Origin: Streptomyces marispadix
GTDB lineage: Bacteria; Actinomycetota; Actinomycetes; Streptomycetales; Streptomycetaceae
Direction of reading: 5' to 3'
Length of the DNA stretch: 64,000 nt
NCBI RefSeq assembly: GCF_022524345.1
Contig: NZ_JAKWJU010000002.1
Coordinates: 124,001 to 188,000 of the forward strand
Part shown: positions 38,307 to 46,474 of the stretch, in pieces
How positions within the stretch are numbered: the stretch's first letter is position 1
Layout of the letters: every line of letters begins with the position of its first letter
The notes under the pieces: generated by a model
Told to the model about the DNA's origin: nothing
What the model saw: the letters and a program-made list of their open reading frames with translations, nothing else
Database searches by the model: none
Made by a program: the position numbers and the translations under genes

Positions 38307-38662
38307 ACAGCAACCCTAGGCCGTGCCCCGCCTGTTTGGGTAGTCGGGACCCGCCCTGAGCTGTCGTATGAACCTACTCACCCGGCGTCGCCCCGACTGC
38401 TCCCGCGCAGCGGCCCTGCACACAGTGCTGCCTGTACGTATGCCGTCCGGAAGGCTCGGAGAAGCGGGCCCGCATCTGTGATTTACGCCGCCTTCGGAGA
38501 GCGGATCAGGGAAGAAAACGATCTCGGAAAACTCTCGAAGATCGCGAAGACGTCTCTACGAGGCGCACCCGGCACGGCTCCGGTGCCCGGACAATCGTCA
38601 CCGCCCGGTGATGCCTGCGGCACCGCCGGGCGGTGTGGGCGTCGCTTCCGGTGGCCGGAGCG
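38307..38662. other. 356-base spacer where an ftsR-type MerR gene would be expected
   Basis: No gene or recognisable remnant of one is seen on either strand. A terminator occupies 38599-38635. The stretch 38470-38560 is relatively AT-rich and may hold the promoter of the DUF151 gene. Confidence 0.5.
38599..38635 (-). terminator. Terminator after the FHA-domain gene
   Basis: caccgcccgg (38599-38608) pairs perfectly with ccgggcggtg (38626-38635) around a 17-base loop that itself can pair partly. It lies 27 bases after the FHA stop on the minus strand. Confidence 0.7.
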
Positions 38663-39460
38663 TCAGACCGCGCGCTTGCTGGCGAAGAAGACCAGCCGGA
38701 ACTTGCCGATCTGCACCTCGTCACCGTTCGACAGCGGAACACCCGCCTCGATGCGCTCCCGGTTGACGTAGGTGCCGTTGAGGCTGCCGACGTCGGAGAC
38801 GGTGAAGACCCCGTCCGGGCCGCGGCGGAACTCGACATGGCGGCGCGAGACCGTCACGTCGTCGAGGAAGATGTCGCTCTCGGGGTGGCGGCCCGCGGTG
38901 GTCAGGTCCCCGTCGAGCAGGAAACGGCTGCCGGAGTTGGGCCCCCGGCGGACCACCATCAAAGCGCTGCCCAGCGGGAGGGCGTCGACCGCGGCCTGCG
39001 CCTCGGGGGACAGCGGCGGGGTCTGCTGGCCCGTCGCCTCCGCCTCGTATGCCTCGATACCGGAGATCGAGATCGTGGAGGTCGTCTCGGAGGAACCTTC
39101 GCCCGCGGGGCCCGCGCCCCGCAGCGGTGCCCCGCAGTTGGAACAGAACCGGCTCGCCTCGGCGACCTGGGTCCCGCACCTGCTACACACCGGCACGGCA
39201 GATCCTCCACCTGTACTCGAGGTTGATGGTGCACCGGAACCTATGCGGCCCGATGCCGCGGGGTCAACAGAAACCCCTCCGTGACCACCCGCATGGCCAT
39301 CGCCGCCGGAACCGGCGACCTCATCACGGAACAGCGGCCGTCCGGCGTCCTCCCCCTCGGGGCCCGACACGGCGTCGTGCTGCCGTGAGGTCCGGCGCCG
39401 CGCGGCGCCGCCGCCGTGGTCCTCGCGGCCCTTGCCGAACAACCTTGCAAAAAAACTCAC
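38663..39460 (-). CDS. GarA-like FHA-domain protein with zinc ribbon
   Basis: A 265-residue protein. Residues about 88-112 form a CxxC...CxxC zinc ribbon (CSRCGTQVAEASRFCSNCG). Next comes ETTSTISISGIEAYEAE (about 124), matching the phosphorylated ETTS region of mycobacterial GarA, and a forkhead-associated domain (about 165-255) with GRHPESDIFLDD, VSRRHVEF and GSLNGTYVN for phosphothreonine binding. In mycobacteria GarA is phosphorylated by PknB/PknG and controls 2-oxoglutarate enzymes and glutamate metabolism; the same switch by self-binding is plausible here. The GTG at 39460 is chosen for gagggg 8 bases upstream and because homologues begin with a similar LFAKLFGK start. Confidence 0.92.
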   Translation of the reverse strand: MSFFARLFGKGREDHGGGAARRRTSRQHDAVSGPEGEDAGRPLFRDEVAGSGGDGHAGGHGGVSVDPAASGRIGSGAPSTSSTGGGSAVPVCSRCGTQVAEASRFCSNCGAPLRGAGPAGEGSSETTSTISISGIEAYEAEATGQQTPPLSPEAQAAVDALPLGSALMVVRRGPNSGSRFLLDGDLTTAGRHPESDIFLDDVTVSRRHVEFRRGPDGVFTVSDVGSLNGTYVNRERIEAGVPLSNGDEVQIGKFRLVFFASKRAV

Positions 39461-39626
39461 GGGCGATTCCCCTCGCATGAAACAGACCCGCCCGTGGGGC
39501 AGGACAGACCCTCGATGCTCTCACTCCGCCGCTACTACGCCCAAACAACGTTCATGGCCTACGGACAGTTTCCCTCACGCGATGGTCACCGGGTCCGCCG
39601 ACCCCCCGCAAGACTCCGCCGTGACC

Positions 39627-40739
39627 TCACCGGGCAGATGACCGAGCGTAATCAGGCCGCTTCGAAGAGCGCAAGGCGTCCACGACGATCCTCTCGGAGG
39701 GCTTGACCGAGGCGTCGGCCTGTTCCTTGCGCAGTGTCTGGACGACCCCGCCGGGGATGTTCAGCGCCGGTTCCAAGTCCTTGGGCTTGCCGATCACTTC
39801 GAAGCGGTACGGCGGACTGATCTTGTGGCCGTCCACGCGCACTCCGCCCGAGCTGTCCGAGAAGTACGTGCTGGCCACGACGCGTACGTTGTTGACCTCG
39901 ATGGCCTCGGCTCCCGCGGCACGCAGCTCCTGTACGGCGTCGAGGAGCATGTCGGCCTCGACGGACTTGCCGGGGTCGGTCACGGTCAGTTCGATGCCGG
40001 GGCCCTGGGCGCCCACCGTGCCCGCGAGCACGCCGAGTTGGCGCGCCTTCTGGCGGGTCTGCCTGCGGGCCTCCTCCGCCTGGTCCGAGCTGTTCTCCAA
40101 CTCGGTGCGCTGGCCTTCGAGGCTCTGCTTCTCGTCCTCCAAGCGCTTGGTGCGGTCGTCGAGTTCGTCGAGGATGCGCACCAGGTCCTCCTGGCGCGCG
40201 CCGCGCAGCGAACTGTTCTCGCTCGTGGAGCGCACCTGGATCGCCAGGCCGAGGCCGAGTACGAACAGCAGCAGGGCGACGATGAGTTGGGCCCGGGTGA
40301 CGCGGGGCGGCCAGACGGCGGCAGCGAGGCGCTGACGGCCGGTGCGTTCCGACCCGCCGCCCTCGCCGGGAGCGGCGGACGGCTCCCGGCTCGTGTCCCT
40401 GCTTCCGTGCGAGTCCGTGCGGGCCTCGTGGGAACCGTGGGCCTCGTTCCCGGCAGACGCCTTCTCCGGCTGCTCTGAGCGCTGTTCCTCACGGCGCGAA
40501 GCACCGGCCGGTTCCCGTGAACTCCCCTGCGTACGGCCGGAGTCGGAGGCCCTGCCGGTACGGGACTCCGGGGTCTCGCCGCCGCCGGACGTGGTCTCCC
40601 CGTCGTCCGGCCCTCCCTTCCCTACGGAATCGCCGCCCCGTACGGGCTTGTCCGCACGCTCCTCGGGCGGCAGTTCACCGGGGTGCCTGCCCCCGGGGCG
40701 CTCGCCGCCGGGCCGCTTGCCGCCGTCCTGGTCGCTCAT
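39627..40739 (-). CDS. DUF881 family membrane protein (second copy)
   Basis: A 370-residue bitopic protein. A long acidic Gly/Ser/Arg-rich N-terminus (to about 150) precedes a single membrane helix (LIVALLLFVLGLGLAIQV), then a coiled coil (about 185-230, ILDELDDRTKRLEDEKQSLEGQ) and the DUF881 domain with GPGIELTVTDPG, LRAAGAEAIEVNNVRV and ISPPYRFEVIG. The fold is related to proteins found beside division genes in Gram-positives. The exact role is unknown. It lies 5 bases after the Sbp gene and close to a first DUF881 gene, so all three should be one transcript. The ATG at 40739 has a gtgagg site. Confidence 0.9.
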   Translation of the reverse strand: MSDQDGGKRPGGERPGGRHPGELPPEERADKPVRGGDSVGKGGPDDGETTSGGGETPESRTGRASDSGRTQGSSREPAGASRREEQRSEQPEKASAGNEAHGSHEARTDSHGSRDTSREPSAAPGEGGGSERTGRQRLAAAVWPPRVTRAQLIVALLLFVLGLGLAIQVRSTSENSSLRGARQEDLVRILDELDDRTKRLEDEKQSLEGQRTELENSSDQAEEARRQTRQKARQLGVLAGTVGAQGPGIELTVTDPGKSVEADMLLDAVQELRAAGAEAIEVNNVRVVASTYFSDSSGGVRVDGHKISPPYRFEVIGKPKDLEPALNIPGGVVQTLRKEQADASVKPSERIVVDALRSSKRPDYARSSAR

Positions 40740-40744
40740 CGGCC

Positions 40745-41077
40745 TCACGCCCGGAACACATGACGGCGGATCGCCGCCGCGTTGGAGAAGATGCGGATGC
40801 CGAGCACCACGACGACGCCGGTGGAGAGTTGGGCCCCGACCCCGAGCTTGTCGCCGAGGAAGACGATCAGCGCCGCGACCACGACGTTCGACAGGAACGA
40901 GACGACGAAGACCTTGTCGTCGAAGATTCCGTCGAGCATGGCCCGCAGCCCGCCGAAGACCGCGTCCAGCGCCGCGACGACGGCGATCGGAAGGTAAGGC
41001 TCGACGATCGTCGGGACGACGGGCCGGACGACGAGTCCGGCCACCACCCCCACGATGAGGCCCAGTACGGCGATCAC
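40745..41077 (-). CDS. sbp: Small basic family membrane protein (DUF1290)
   Basis: A 110-residue protein of the Sbp/DUF1290 family with three or four hydrophobic helices (VLGLIVGVVAGLVVRP, YLPIAVVAALDAVFGGLRAM, VFVVSFLSNVVVAALIVFLGD, TGVVVVLGIRIFSNAAAIRR). The last segment is basic. In Bacillus the homologue sits in the division gene region; the function is unknown. The start is GTG at 41077, immediately after the stop of the upstream DUF881 gene, which implies translational coupling. It is sandwiched between two DUF881 genes, a conserved actinobacterial layout. Confidence 0.9.
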   Translation of the reverse strand: MIAVLGLIVGVVAGLVVRPVVPTIVEPYLPIAVVAALDAVFGGLRAMLDGIFDDKVFVVSFLSNVVVAALIVFLGDKLGVGAQLSTGVVVVLGIRIFSNAAAIRRHVFRA

Positions 41078-41974
41078 TTATCTGCTGCCCTCTCCTGTCT
41101 GCGCCGGCTTTGCCGTCCGGACGATCAGGCTCGGCGCGGCCGGCAGCCGCACCTCGTCCTGAGTGCTGATGCTGGTGCGCACACCGTAGTTCTCTTGCAG
41201 CACCTGCAAGTACTGCCCGTCGGCACTGTCCTGGAACGTCGTGCTCAGCTTCTTCCCCGGCCCCACCGCGAGCAGGGTGTACGGAGGCACGAGCGGCTTG
41301 TTGTCCACGAGTATCGCGTCGCCCGCGGCGCGGATCGCCGAAAGAGACGTCAGGCGCTGGCCGTTGACGGACACGGCCTCGGCGCCGGACTCCCACAGGC
41401 CGTTGACCACACGCTGGAGATCCCGGTCCCGTACCCGGCCGTTGTCGGAGAATCCGCTGCTCTGCCGGGGGCCGCCGGAGTCGCTGTCCTGGGTGTCCTT
41501 GGCGTCGTCGACGACGAGCCTGATGCCGGGACCGTGCACGGGAAGGGCGCCGGAGAGCAGCCCCGCGACCTCCGCCTCGCCGCCGCCGTGCTTCTCAAGC
41601 GCCTTGCGCTGGCGGGCCTCCACGTCCTTGCGCAGTTTGTCGACGCTGTGCTGGAGGGAGTCGGCGCGGCTGTCGCCGTCGTCGATCCGGGCGATCAACT
41701 CCTGCCGCTCCTTGGCCAGTTCGGGCGCCGAGACGCGGGCCTGCGCGGCGCCGAGGGTGACCACCAGAGCGGCGAGGACCAGTCCGGCACCGAGCCACAG
41801 CTTGGCGCGTACCGTGCGCGGCATGCCGGACCGGCCCTCGGCCCCACGGCGGGCGGCGGCCTGCGCGTACCCGTCGTCGAGGCTGTGGTACATCGCGTCG
41901 TTCAGCAGCGACATGGACGCATCGGGCGGCGCAGCCCGCGACGCGGTACTCCGTTCAGGGTGCTGCTGCGACAT
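41078..41974 (-). CDS. DUF881 family membrane protein (first copy)
   Basis: A protein of about 298 residues. The cytosolic N-terminus (SMSLLNDAMYHSLDDGYAQA) precedes one membrane helix (AKLWLGAGLVLAALVVTLGA), a coiled coil (ELAKERQELIARIDDGDSR) and the DUF881 domain with GPGIRLVVDDAK, LWESGAEAVSVNGQRLTSL and PPYTLLAVGPG. It differs from the downstream copy by a short N-terminus. The start is taken as ATG at 41974; another ATG three codons earlier is equally poor. The gene begins 58 bases after manC and its stop abuts the Sbp start. Confidence 0.88.
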   Translation of the reverse strand: MSQQHPERSTASRAAPPDASMSLLNDAMYHSLDDGYAQAAARRGAEGRSGMPRTVRAKLWLGAGLVLAALVVTLGAAQARVSAPELAKERQELIARIDDGDSRADSLQHSVDKLRKDVEARQRKALEKHGGGEAEVAGLLSGALPVHGPGIRLVVDDAKDTQDSDSGGPRQSSGFSDNGRVRDRDLQRVVNGLWESGAEAVSVNGQRLTSLSAIRAAGDAILVDNKPLVPPYTLLAVGPGKKLSTTFQDSADGQYLQVLQENYGVRTSISTQDEVRLPAAPSLIVRTAKPAQTGEGSR

Positions 41975-42032
41975 GACGCACATCGTCGCACGGCAAGGTC
42001 ACTGCCACCGAACGGGCCCGCCCCTCCCGGCG

Positions 42033-44528
42033 TCAGCGCCCGGCGCTGTCGACCACCGCGGACCATTCGTCCAACAGCGCCTGTGCGGACGCCTCGTCGG
42101 GCCCTTCCGCCCACAGGTGCGTGACCGCCTCTGCCGGGTCCGGCAGCACCATCACCCAGCGGCCGTCGGACTCGACGATGCGGATGCCGTCCGTGGTGTC
42201 GACGGAGCGGTCGCCCGCGGCCTCGACGACGGTCCGCATCACCAGGCCCTTCACGGCCCACGGGGTGGCGAGGTCGCGCTTGAGCACATGCGCCCTGGGG
42301 ATGCGGGCGTCGATCTGGCTGAGGGTCAACTGCGCGCGTGCCACGAGTCCGATGAGGCGCACGAAGGCCGCCGATCCGTCGAATACGGAGCTGAACTCGG
42401 GGACCACATAGCCGCCACGGCCGTCGCCGCCGAAGACGGTCGTCTCGTCGCGGCCGACCCGGGTGAGGTCGTCGGGCGACGTCGTCGTCCACTCGACCTG
42501 TGTGCCGTGGTACGCCGCGACCTGTTCGGCGATACGGGTCGTGGTCACCGGAAGCGCGACCTTGCCGCTGCGCCGCTCGGCGGCGATCAGGTCGAGCATC
42601 ACCAGCAGTGCCCTGTCGTCCTCGATGATCCGCCCGCGCTCGTCCACGAGGGAGATACGGTCGCCGACCGGGTCGAAGCGGACGCCGAAGGCGGCACGCG
42701 CGGAGGCGACGATCTCACCGAGCCGGACGAGGCCGGAGCGGCGTTCGTCGGCCGTCTCGGTGGGACGGGACTCGTCGAGACCGGGGTTGATGGTCAGCGA
42801 GTCCACGCCGAGCCGTCCCAGGAGGCTCGGGAGGACCAGTCCGGCGCTGCCGTTGGAGGCGTCCACGACGACCTTGAGGCCGGATTCCTCGACTCCGGTG
42901 GTGTCGACGGAGCGCAGCAGCGAGCCCGTGTAGGAGTCGTAGACGCTGGAGGGGAAGCGCAGGTCGCCGATCTCGCCGGGGAAGGCCCGCCGGTACTCCT
43001 GCCGCGCGAAGACCCGGTCGAGCTTGCGCTGCGCGGCCTGTGAGAGGTCGGCGCCGCGCTCGTCGAAGAACATGATGTCGACGTTGTCGGGGACGCCGGG
43101 GGTCGTACGGATCATGATGCCGCCGGCGCTGCCGCGGGCGGTCTGCTGGCGGGCCACGGGCAGCGGCACGTTCTCCAGGTCGCGTACGTCGATCGCGGAG
43201 GTCTGGAGCGCGGAGATCATGGCGCGCTTCAGGGCGCGGGCGCCGCGGGAGTGGTCGCGTGCGGTGGTGACCGTGGAGCCCTTCTTGAGGGTGGTGGCGT
43301 AGGCGCCTGCGAGCCGCACGGCGAGTTCCGGCGTGATCTCGACGTTGACGATCCCGGAGACGCCCCGGGCGCCGAACAGATGGGCCTGTCCTCTCGACTC
43401 CCAGATGACGGACGTGTTGACGAAGGCGCCTGCCTCCACGGTCTTGAAGGGGTAGACACGGACGTTGCCCTGGACGATCGACTCCTCGCCGATGAGGCAT
43501 TCGTCCCCGATGACGGCGCCGTCCTCGATGCGGGCGGCGCGCATGATGTCGGTGTTCTTGCCGACGACGCAGCCTCGCAGGTTGGCCTGCGGCCCGATGT
43601 AGACGTTCTGGTCGACGACGGCGCGGTGGAGGAACGCGCCGCTCTTGACGACGACGTTGGAGCCGATGACGGAGTGCTCGCGCAGTTCGGCGCCCGCTTC
43701 GACCTTGGCGTAGTCCCCGATGTAGAGGGGGCCGCGCAGCTCGGCGTCGGGGTGCACCTCGGCGCCCTCGGCGACCCAGACTCCCGGGGAGATCTCGAAG
43801 CCGTCGATCTCGACCTCGACCTTGCCTTCGAGTACGTCGGCCTGGGCCTTCACATAGCTCTCGTGTGTGCCCACGTCCTCCCAGTAACCCTCGGCGACGA
43901 AGCCGTAGATGGGCTTGCCTTCCTTCATGAGCTGCGGGAAGACGTCGCCGGACCAGTCGACGGAGACGTCCGGTTCGACGTAGTCGAAGACCTCGGGCTC
44001 CATGACGTAGATGCCGGTGTTGACGGTGTCGGAGAAGACCTGGCCCCAGGTCGGCTTCTCCAGGAAGCGTTCGACCTTGCCGTCGTCGTCGATGATCGTG
44101 ATGCCGAACTCGAGGGGGTTGGGCACGCGCGTCAGGCAGACGGTGACGAGAGCGCCCTGCCGCTTGTGGTAGTCGATCAGCTCCGTCAGGTCGAAGTCGG
44201 TGAGGGCGTCCCCAGAGATGACGAGGAAGGAGTCGTCCTTGAGGGCCTCTTCCGCATTCTTGACGCTGCCCGCGGTGCCGAGGGGCTTCTCCTCCCGGGC
44301 GTAGCTCAGCTCCATGCCCAGTTCTTCGCCGTCGCCGAAGTAATTCCTGACGAGGGAGGCGAGGAATTGCACGGTCACTACGGTCTCGGTGAGCCCGTGG
44401 CGCTTCAGCAACCGCAGTACGTGCTCCATGATGGGGCGATTGGCCACGGGCAGAAGCGGCTTGGGCATGCTCGCGGTCATGGGGCGAAGGCGGGTGCCTT
44501 CGCCTCCGGCCATTACGACGGCCTTCAT
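42033..44528 (-). CDS. ManC-type sugar nucleotidyltransferase fused to a degenerate phosphomannomutase domain
   Basis: An 831-residue fusion. The first domain (about 1-235) is a nucleotidyltransferase with [20 protein letters not shown] (about 7-26) and SGDALTDFD, expected to make GDP-mannose from GTP and mannose 1-phosphate. A left-handed beta-helix of hexapeptide repeats follows (about 250-370). The third domain (about 385-831) has the phosphomannomutase fold but the serine loop reads RTTPGVPDN (about 471) instead of S-H-N-P, and the metal loop DPVGDR (about 616) instead of D-G-D-G-D-R. So it should not be a mutase. It probably has a structural or regulatory role. The ATG at 44528 has gaggag upstream. 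Confidence 0.9.
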   Translation of the reverse strand: MKAVVMAGGEGTRLRPMTASMPKPLLPVANRPIMEHVLRLLKRHGLTETVVTVQFLASLVRNYFGDGEELGMELSYAREEKPLGTAGSVKNAEEALKDDSFLVISGDALTDFDLTELIDYHKRQGALVTVCLTRVPNPLEFGITIIDDDGKVERFLEKPTWGQVFSDTVNTGIYVMEPEVFDYVEPDVSVDWSGDVFPQLMKEGKPIYGFVAEGYWEDVGTHESYVKAQADVLEGKVEVEIDGFEISPGVWVAEGAEVHPDAELRGPLYIGDYAKVEAGAELREHSVIGSNVVVKSGAFLHRAVVDQNVYIGPQANLRGCVVGKNTDIMRAARIEDGAVIGDECLIGEESIVQGNVRVYPFKTVEAGAFVNTSVIWESRGQAHLFGARGVSGIVNVEITPELAVRLAGAYATTLKKGSTVTTARDHSRGARALKRAMISALQTSAIDVRDLENVPLPVARQQTARGSAGGIMIRTTPGVPDNVDIMFFDERGADLSQAAQRKLDRVFARQEYRRAFPGEIGDLRFPSSVYDSYTGSLLRSVDTTGVEESGLKVVVDASNGSAGLVLPSLLGRLGVDSLTINPGLDESRPTETADERRSGLVRLGEIVASARAAFGVRFDPVGDRISLVDERGRIIEDDRALLVMLDLIAAERRSGKVALPVTTTRIAEQVAAYHGTQVEWTTTSPDDLTRVGRDETTVFGGDGRGGYVVPEFSSVFDGSAAFVRLIGLVARAQLTLSQIDARIPRAHVLKRDLATPWAVKGLVMRTVVEAAGDRSVDTTDGIRIVESDGRWVMVLPDPAEAVTHLWAEGPDEASAQALLDEWSAVVDSAGR

Positions 44529-44636
44529 ATCGGCAGCGTCCTCCTCGGTAAGATGACGGTCATACCGACTTCCCCGATCAGGGAACGGCCACACATTCAC
44601 CCGGTGCGAACCAGCCGCCGCAGTCCGGGAAAAACT

Positions 44637-45245
44637 TCAAGCCGCCGCCGTTCCGGAGTTGATGAGTCGGCGCACCTGGACAACGTAGAGGATCCCCGCC
44701 CACCAGTAGAGCGCCGTTCCCCAGCCGGCGAAGGCCCATCCGAAAACGGCCGCGAGCGATGCGATCCAGCCGCCGCCGTCGCTGAGAAGCAGCAGCGGAA
44801 ACGCGTACATCAAGTTGAACGTCGCGGCTTTTCCAAGGAAGTTCACCTGGGGAGGCGCATAGCCGTTGCGGTCCAGCAGCCACACCATCACCAGCAGCAG
44901 AAGCTCGCGGGACAGCAGCGTGGCGGTGAGCCACAGCGGGAGGATCTCGCGCCAGGTGAGGCCCAGCAGGGTGGAGAGGATGTACAGCCGGTCGGCGGCG
45001 GGGTCGAGGATGCGTCCCAGGTTGCTCACCTGGTTCCAGCGGCGGGCGAGCTTTCCGTCCAGGTAGTCGCTGATGCCGCTGAGCGCGAGGATCAGCAGGG
45101 CCCACCCGTCGCTGTTCGGGCCGCCGAAGACCGGCCACAGGATCAGCCACAGGAAGACGGGCACGCCGACCAGGCGGGCCATGCTGAGGATGTTCGGGAT
45201 GGTGAAGACCCGGCCCTCCTCGGACTTCGCGTCCTGGACCTCCAC
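44637..45245 (-). CDS. CDP-alcohol phosphatidyltransferase
   Basis: A 202-residue inner-membrane enzyme that displaces CMP from CDP-diacylglycerol to form a phospholipid. The complete CDP-OH-P motif starts at SDYLDGKLAR (about 58-67) and continues with G-x3-D-x3-D in NLGRILDPAADR (about 75-86). Five or six hydrophobic helices follow. The acceptor may be glycerol 3-phosphate, inositol phosphate or another alcohol; the sequence is PgsA-like. The GTG at 45245 has aggagg 6-7 bases upstream. It is the first gene of the manC cluster. Confidence 0.9.
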   Translation of the reverse strand: MEVQDAKSEEGRVFTIPNILSMARLVGVPVFLWLILWPVFGGPNSDGWALLILALSGISDYLDGKLARRWNQVSNLGRILDPAADRLYILSTLLGLTWREILPLWLTATLLSRELLLLVMVWLLDRNGYAPPQVNFLGKAATFNLMYAFPLLLLSDGGGWIASLAAVFGWAFAGWGTALYWWAGILYVVQVRRLINSGTAAA

Positions 45246-45936
45246 CGGGAGCCTCCTGATGACACTCGAACCGACGATGCACCCAGACCCTACCGGCAGC
45301 CGTGTCGCCCGCGTACAGGGGCCCTTACGGGTCGGGGCCGGTCACGCGAGGGCTGTGCGGCGGCCTGCTCTCCGCGCCTCAACTCCGCTTCTGCGGTTGC
45401 GAGTTGAACGACGACCCGGCTCTGCGGGCTACTTCGTCGTGCGGTATTGTCGGTCGGTTCAGGACCGTTCCTTGTTCTTGCCCCGGGTCGAATGCCGGAG
45501 GGGTTTGGTTCCGGCCAGGATTACCGGAACATGCCGCCGTCCGGAGACGGAGAATTCCGCGCCTGCTTCTTCCGGCGCATTCTTACGCCGCAGTCGCCGC
45601 CGCTTTCGAGCGGTGTTCTCGTCTTCCGTTCCGGTTCGAAACAATCCGGCGGATCCGGACTCGGGGACCGGAAATCGACCCCCGGCCCGAGTAGCCGGCG
45701 GCCGGGCCTTGTTGTGGACGGCGCCGACCGCGGAAACGCATAGAGCCGATTTCCCTCGGCACAGACCGGGACGGCCCGTACGCCCTCACGGAAGCGGCCC
45801 GTAAGAGCGGCCGCAGGCGTACGCCACACCCTTACGCTGGCACTGAGCGGGCTGTTTCGATGACTTACGCTTCTCAACGCGCCGTCGAGGACAGACCGGA
45901 GACGGCGGACGTTCCGTTCCCTGATCGGGAGGCACC
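45246..45936. other. 691-base gene-free region between the manC cluster and crr
   Basis: No convincing gene is seen; frames of 60-130 codons here lack homologous-looking sequence. The stretch 45440-45660 is less GC-rich than its surroundings. Direct repeats cttacgct occur at 45831-45838 and 45864-45871, 33 bases apart, and a palindrome ggcgtacgcc lies at 45816-45825, both in the crr promoter region. A DasR-type operator is not recognisable. Confidence 0.5.
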
Positions 45937-46386
45937 ATGACCACCGTCACGTCCCCTCTGGCCGGAGTCGCCGTCGGACTTTCGTCGGTGCCGGACCCCG
46001 TCTTCTCCTCCGCGATGGTGGGCCCCGGCACCGCCGTGGACCCGGTACGGGAACCGATCGAGGCCGTGGCCCCCGTCGACGGGATCGTCGTCTCGCTGCA
46101 TCCGCACGCCTTCGTCGTCGTCGACGCGGACGGAAAGGGGCTGCTGACCCATCTGGGCATCGACACGGTGCAGCTCAACGGCGAAGGCTTCGAACTGCTC
46201 GTCGCCAAGGGCGACACGGTGACACGCGGTCAGCCGCTCGTGCGCTGGAACCCCGCCGTCATCGAACAGGCCGGGAAGTCGCCCGTCTCCCCCGTGATCG
46301 CGCTCGAGGCCGCCGCCGACTCGCTGGCCGCCGTCGTCGAGGAGGGCGCGGTCGATACCGGTACGACGCTCTTCAAGTGGAAGTGA
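45937..46386 (+). CDS. crr: PTS glucose-type EIIA component
   Basis: Soluble phospho-carrier of the phosphotransferase system, 149 residues. It accepts phosphate from HPr on a histidine and passes it to sugar-specific EIIB. The two active-site histidines are in LHPHAFVV (about 54) and LLTHLGIDTV (about 72), with the classic ending DTGTTLFKWK. The ATG has gggagg 5 bases upstream. It is followed 88 bases later by ptsI, as in S. coelicolor, where crr serves N-acetylglucosamine uptake. Expression is probably set by regulators in the long upstream spacer. Confidence 0.95.
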   Translation: MTTVTSPLAGVAVGLSSVPDPVFSSAMVGPGTAVDPVREPIEAVAPVDGIVVSLHPHAFVVVDADGKGLLTHLGIDTVQLNGEGFELLVAKGDTVTRGQPLVRWNPAVIEQAGKSPVSPVIALEAAADSLAAVVEEGAVDTGTTLFKWK

Positions 46387-46474
46387 CGCCCACGGCGGCT
46401 CCCGCGCAGAGCGTCCTGGTACCCGTGCAATCCAGCGGTGGCCGGGCTCACCGCACCAACCGGAGATGAGTGAG

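Noticed and set aside
45633..45642. A ggttcgaaac sequence resembling a tRNA T-loop
   Set aside because: No matching stems, acceptor arm or anticodon arm were found around it.
45840..45936. A DasR operator in front of crr
   Set aside because: No sequence close to the known 16-bp palindrome was seen by eye; a position-weight search would be needed to exclude a weak site.
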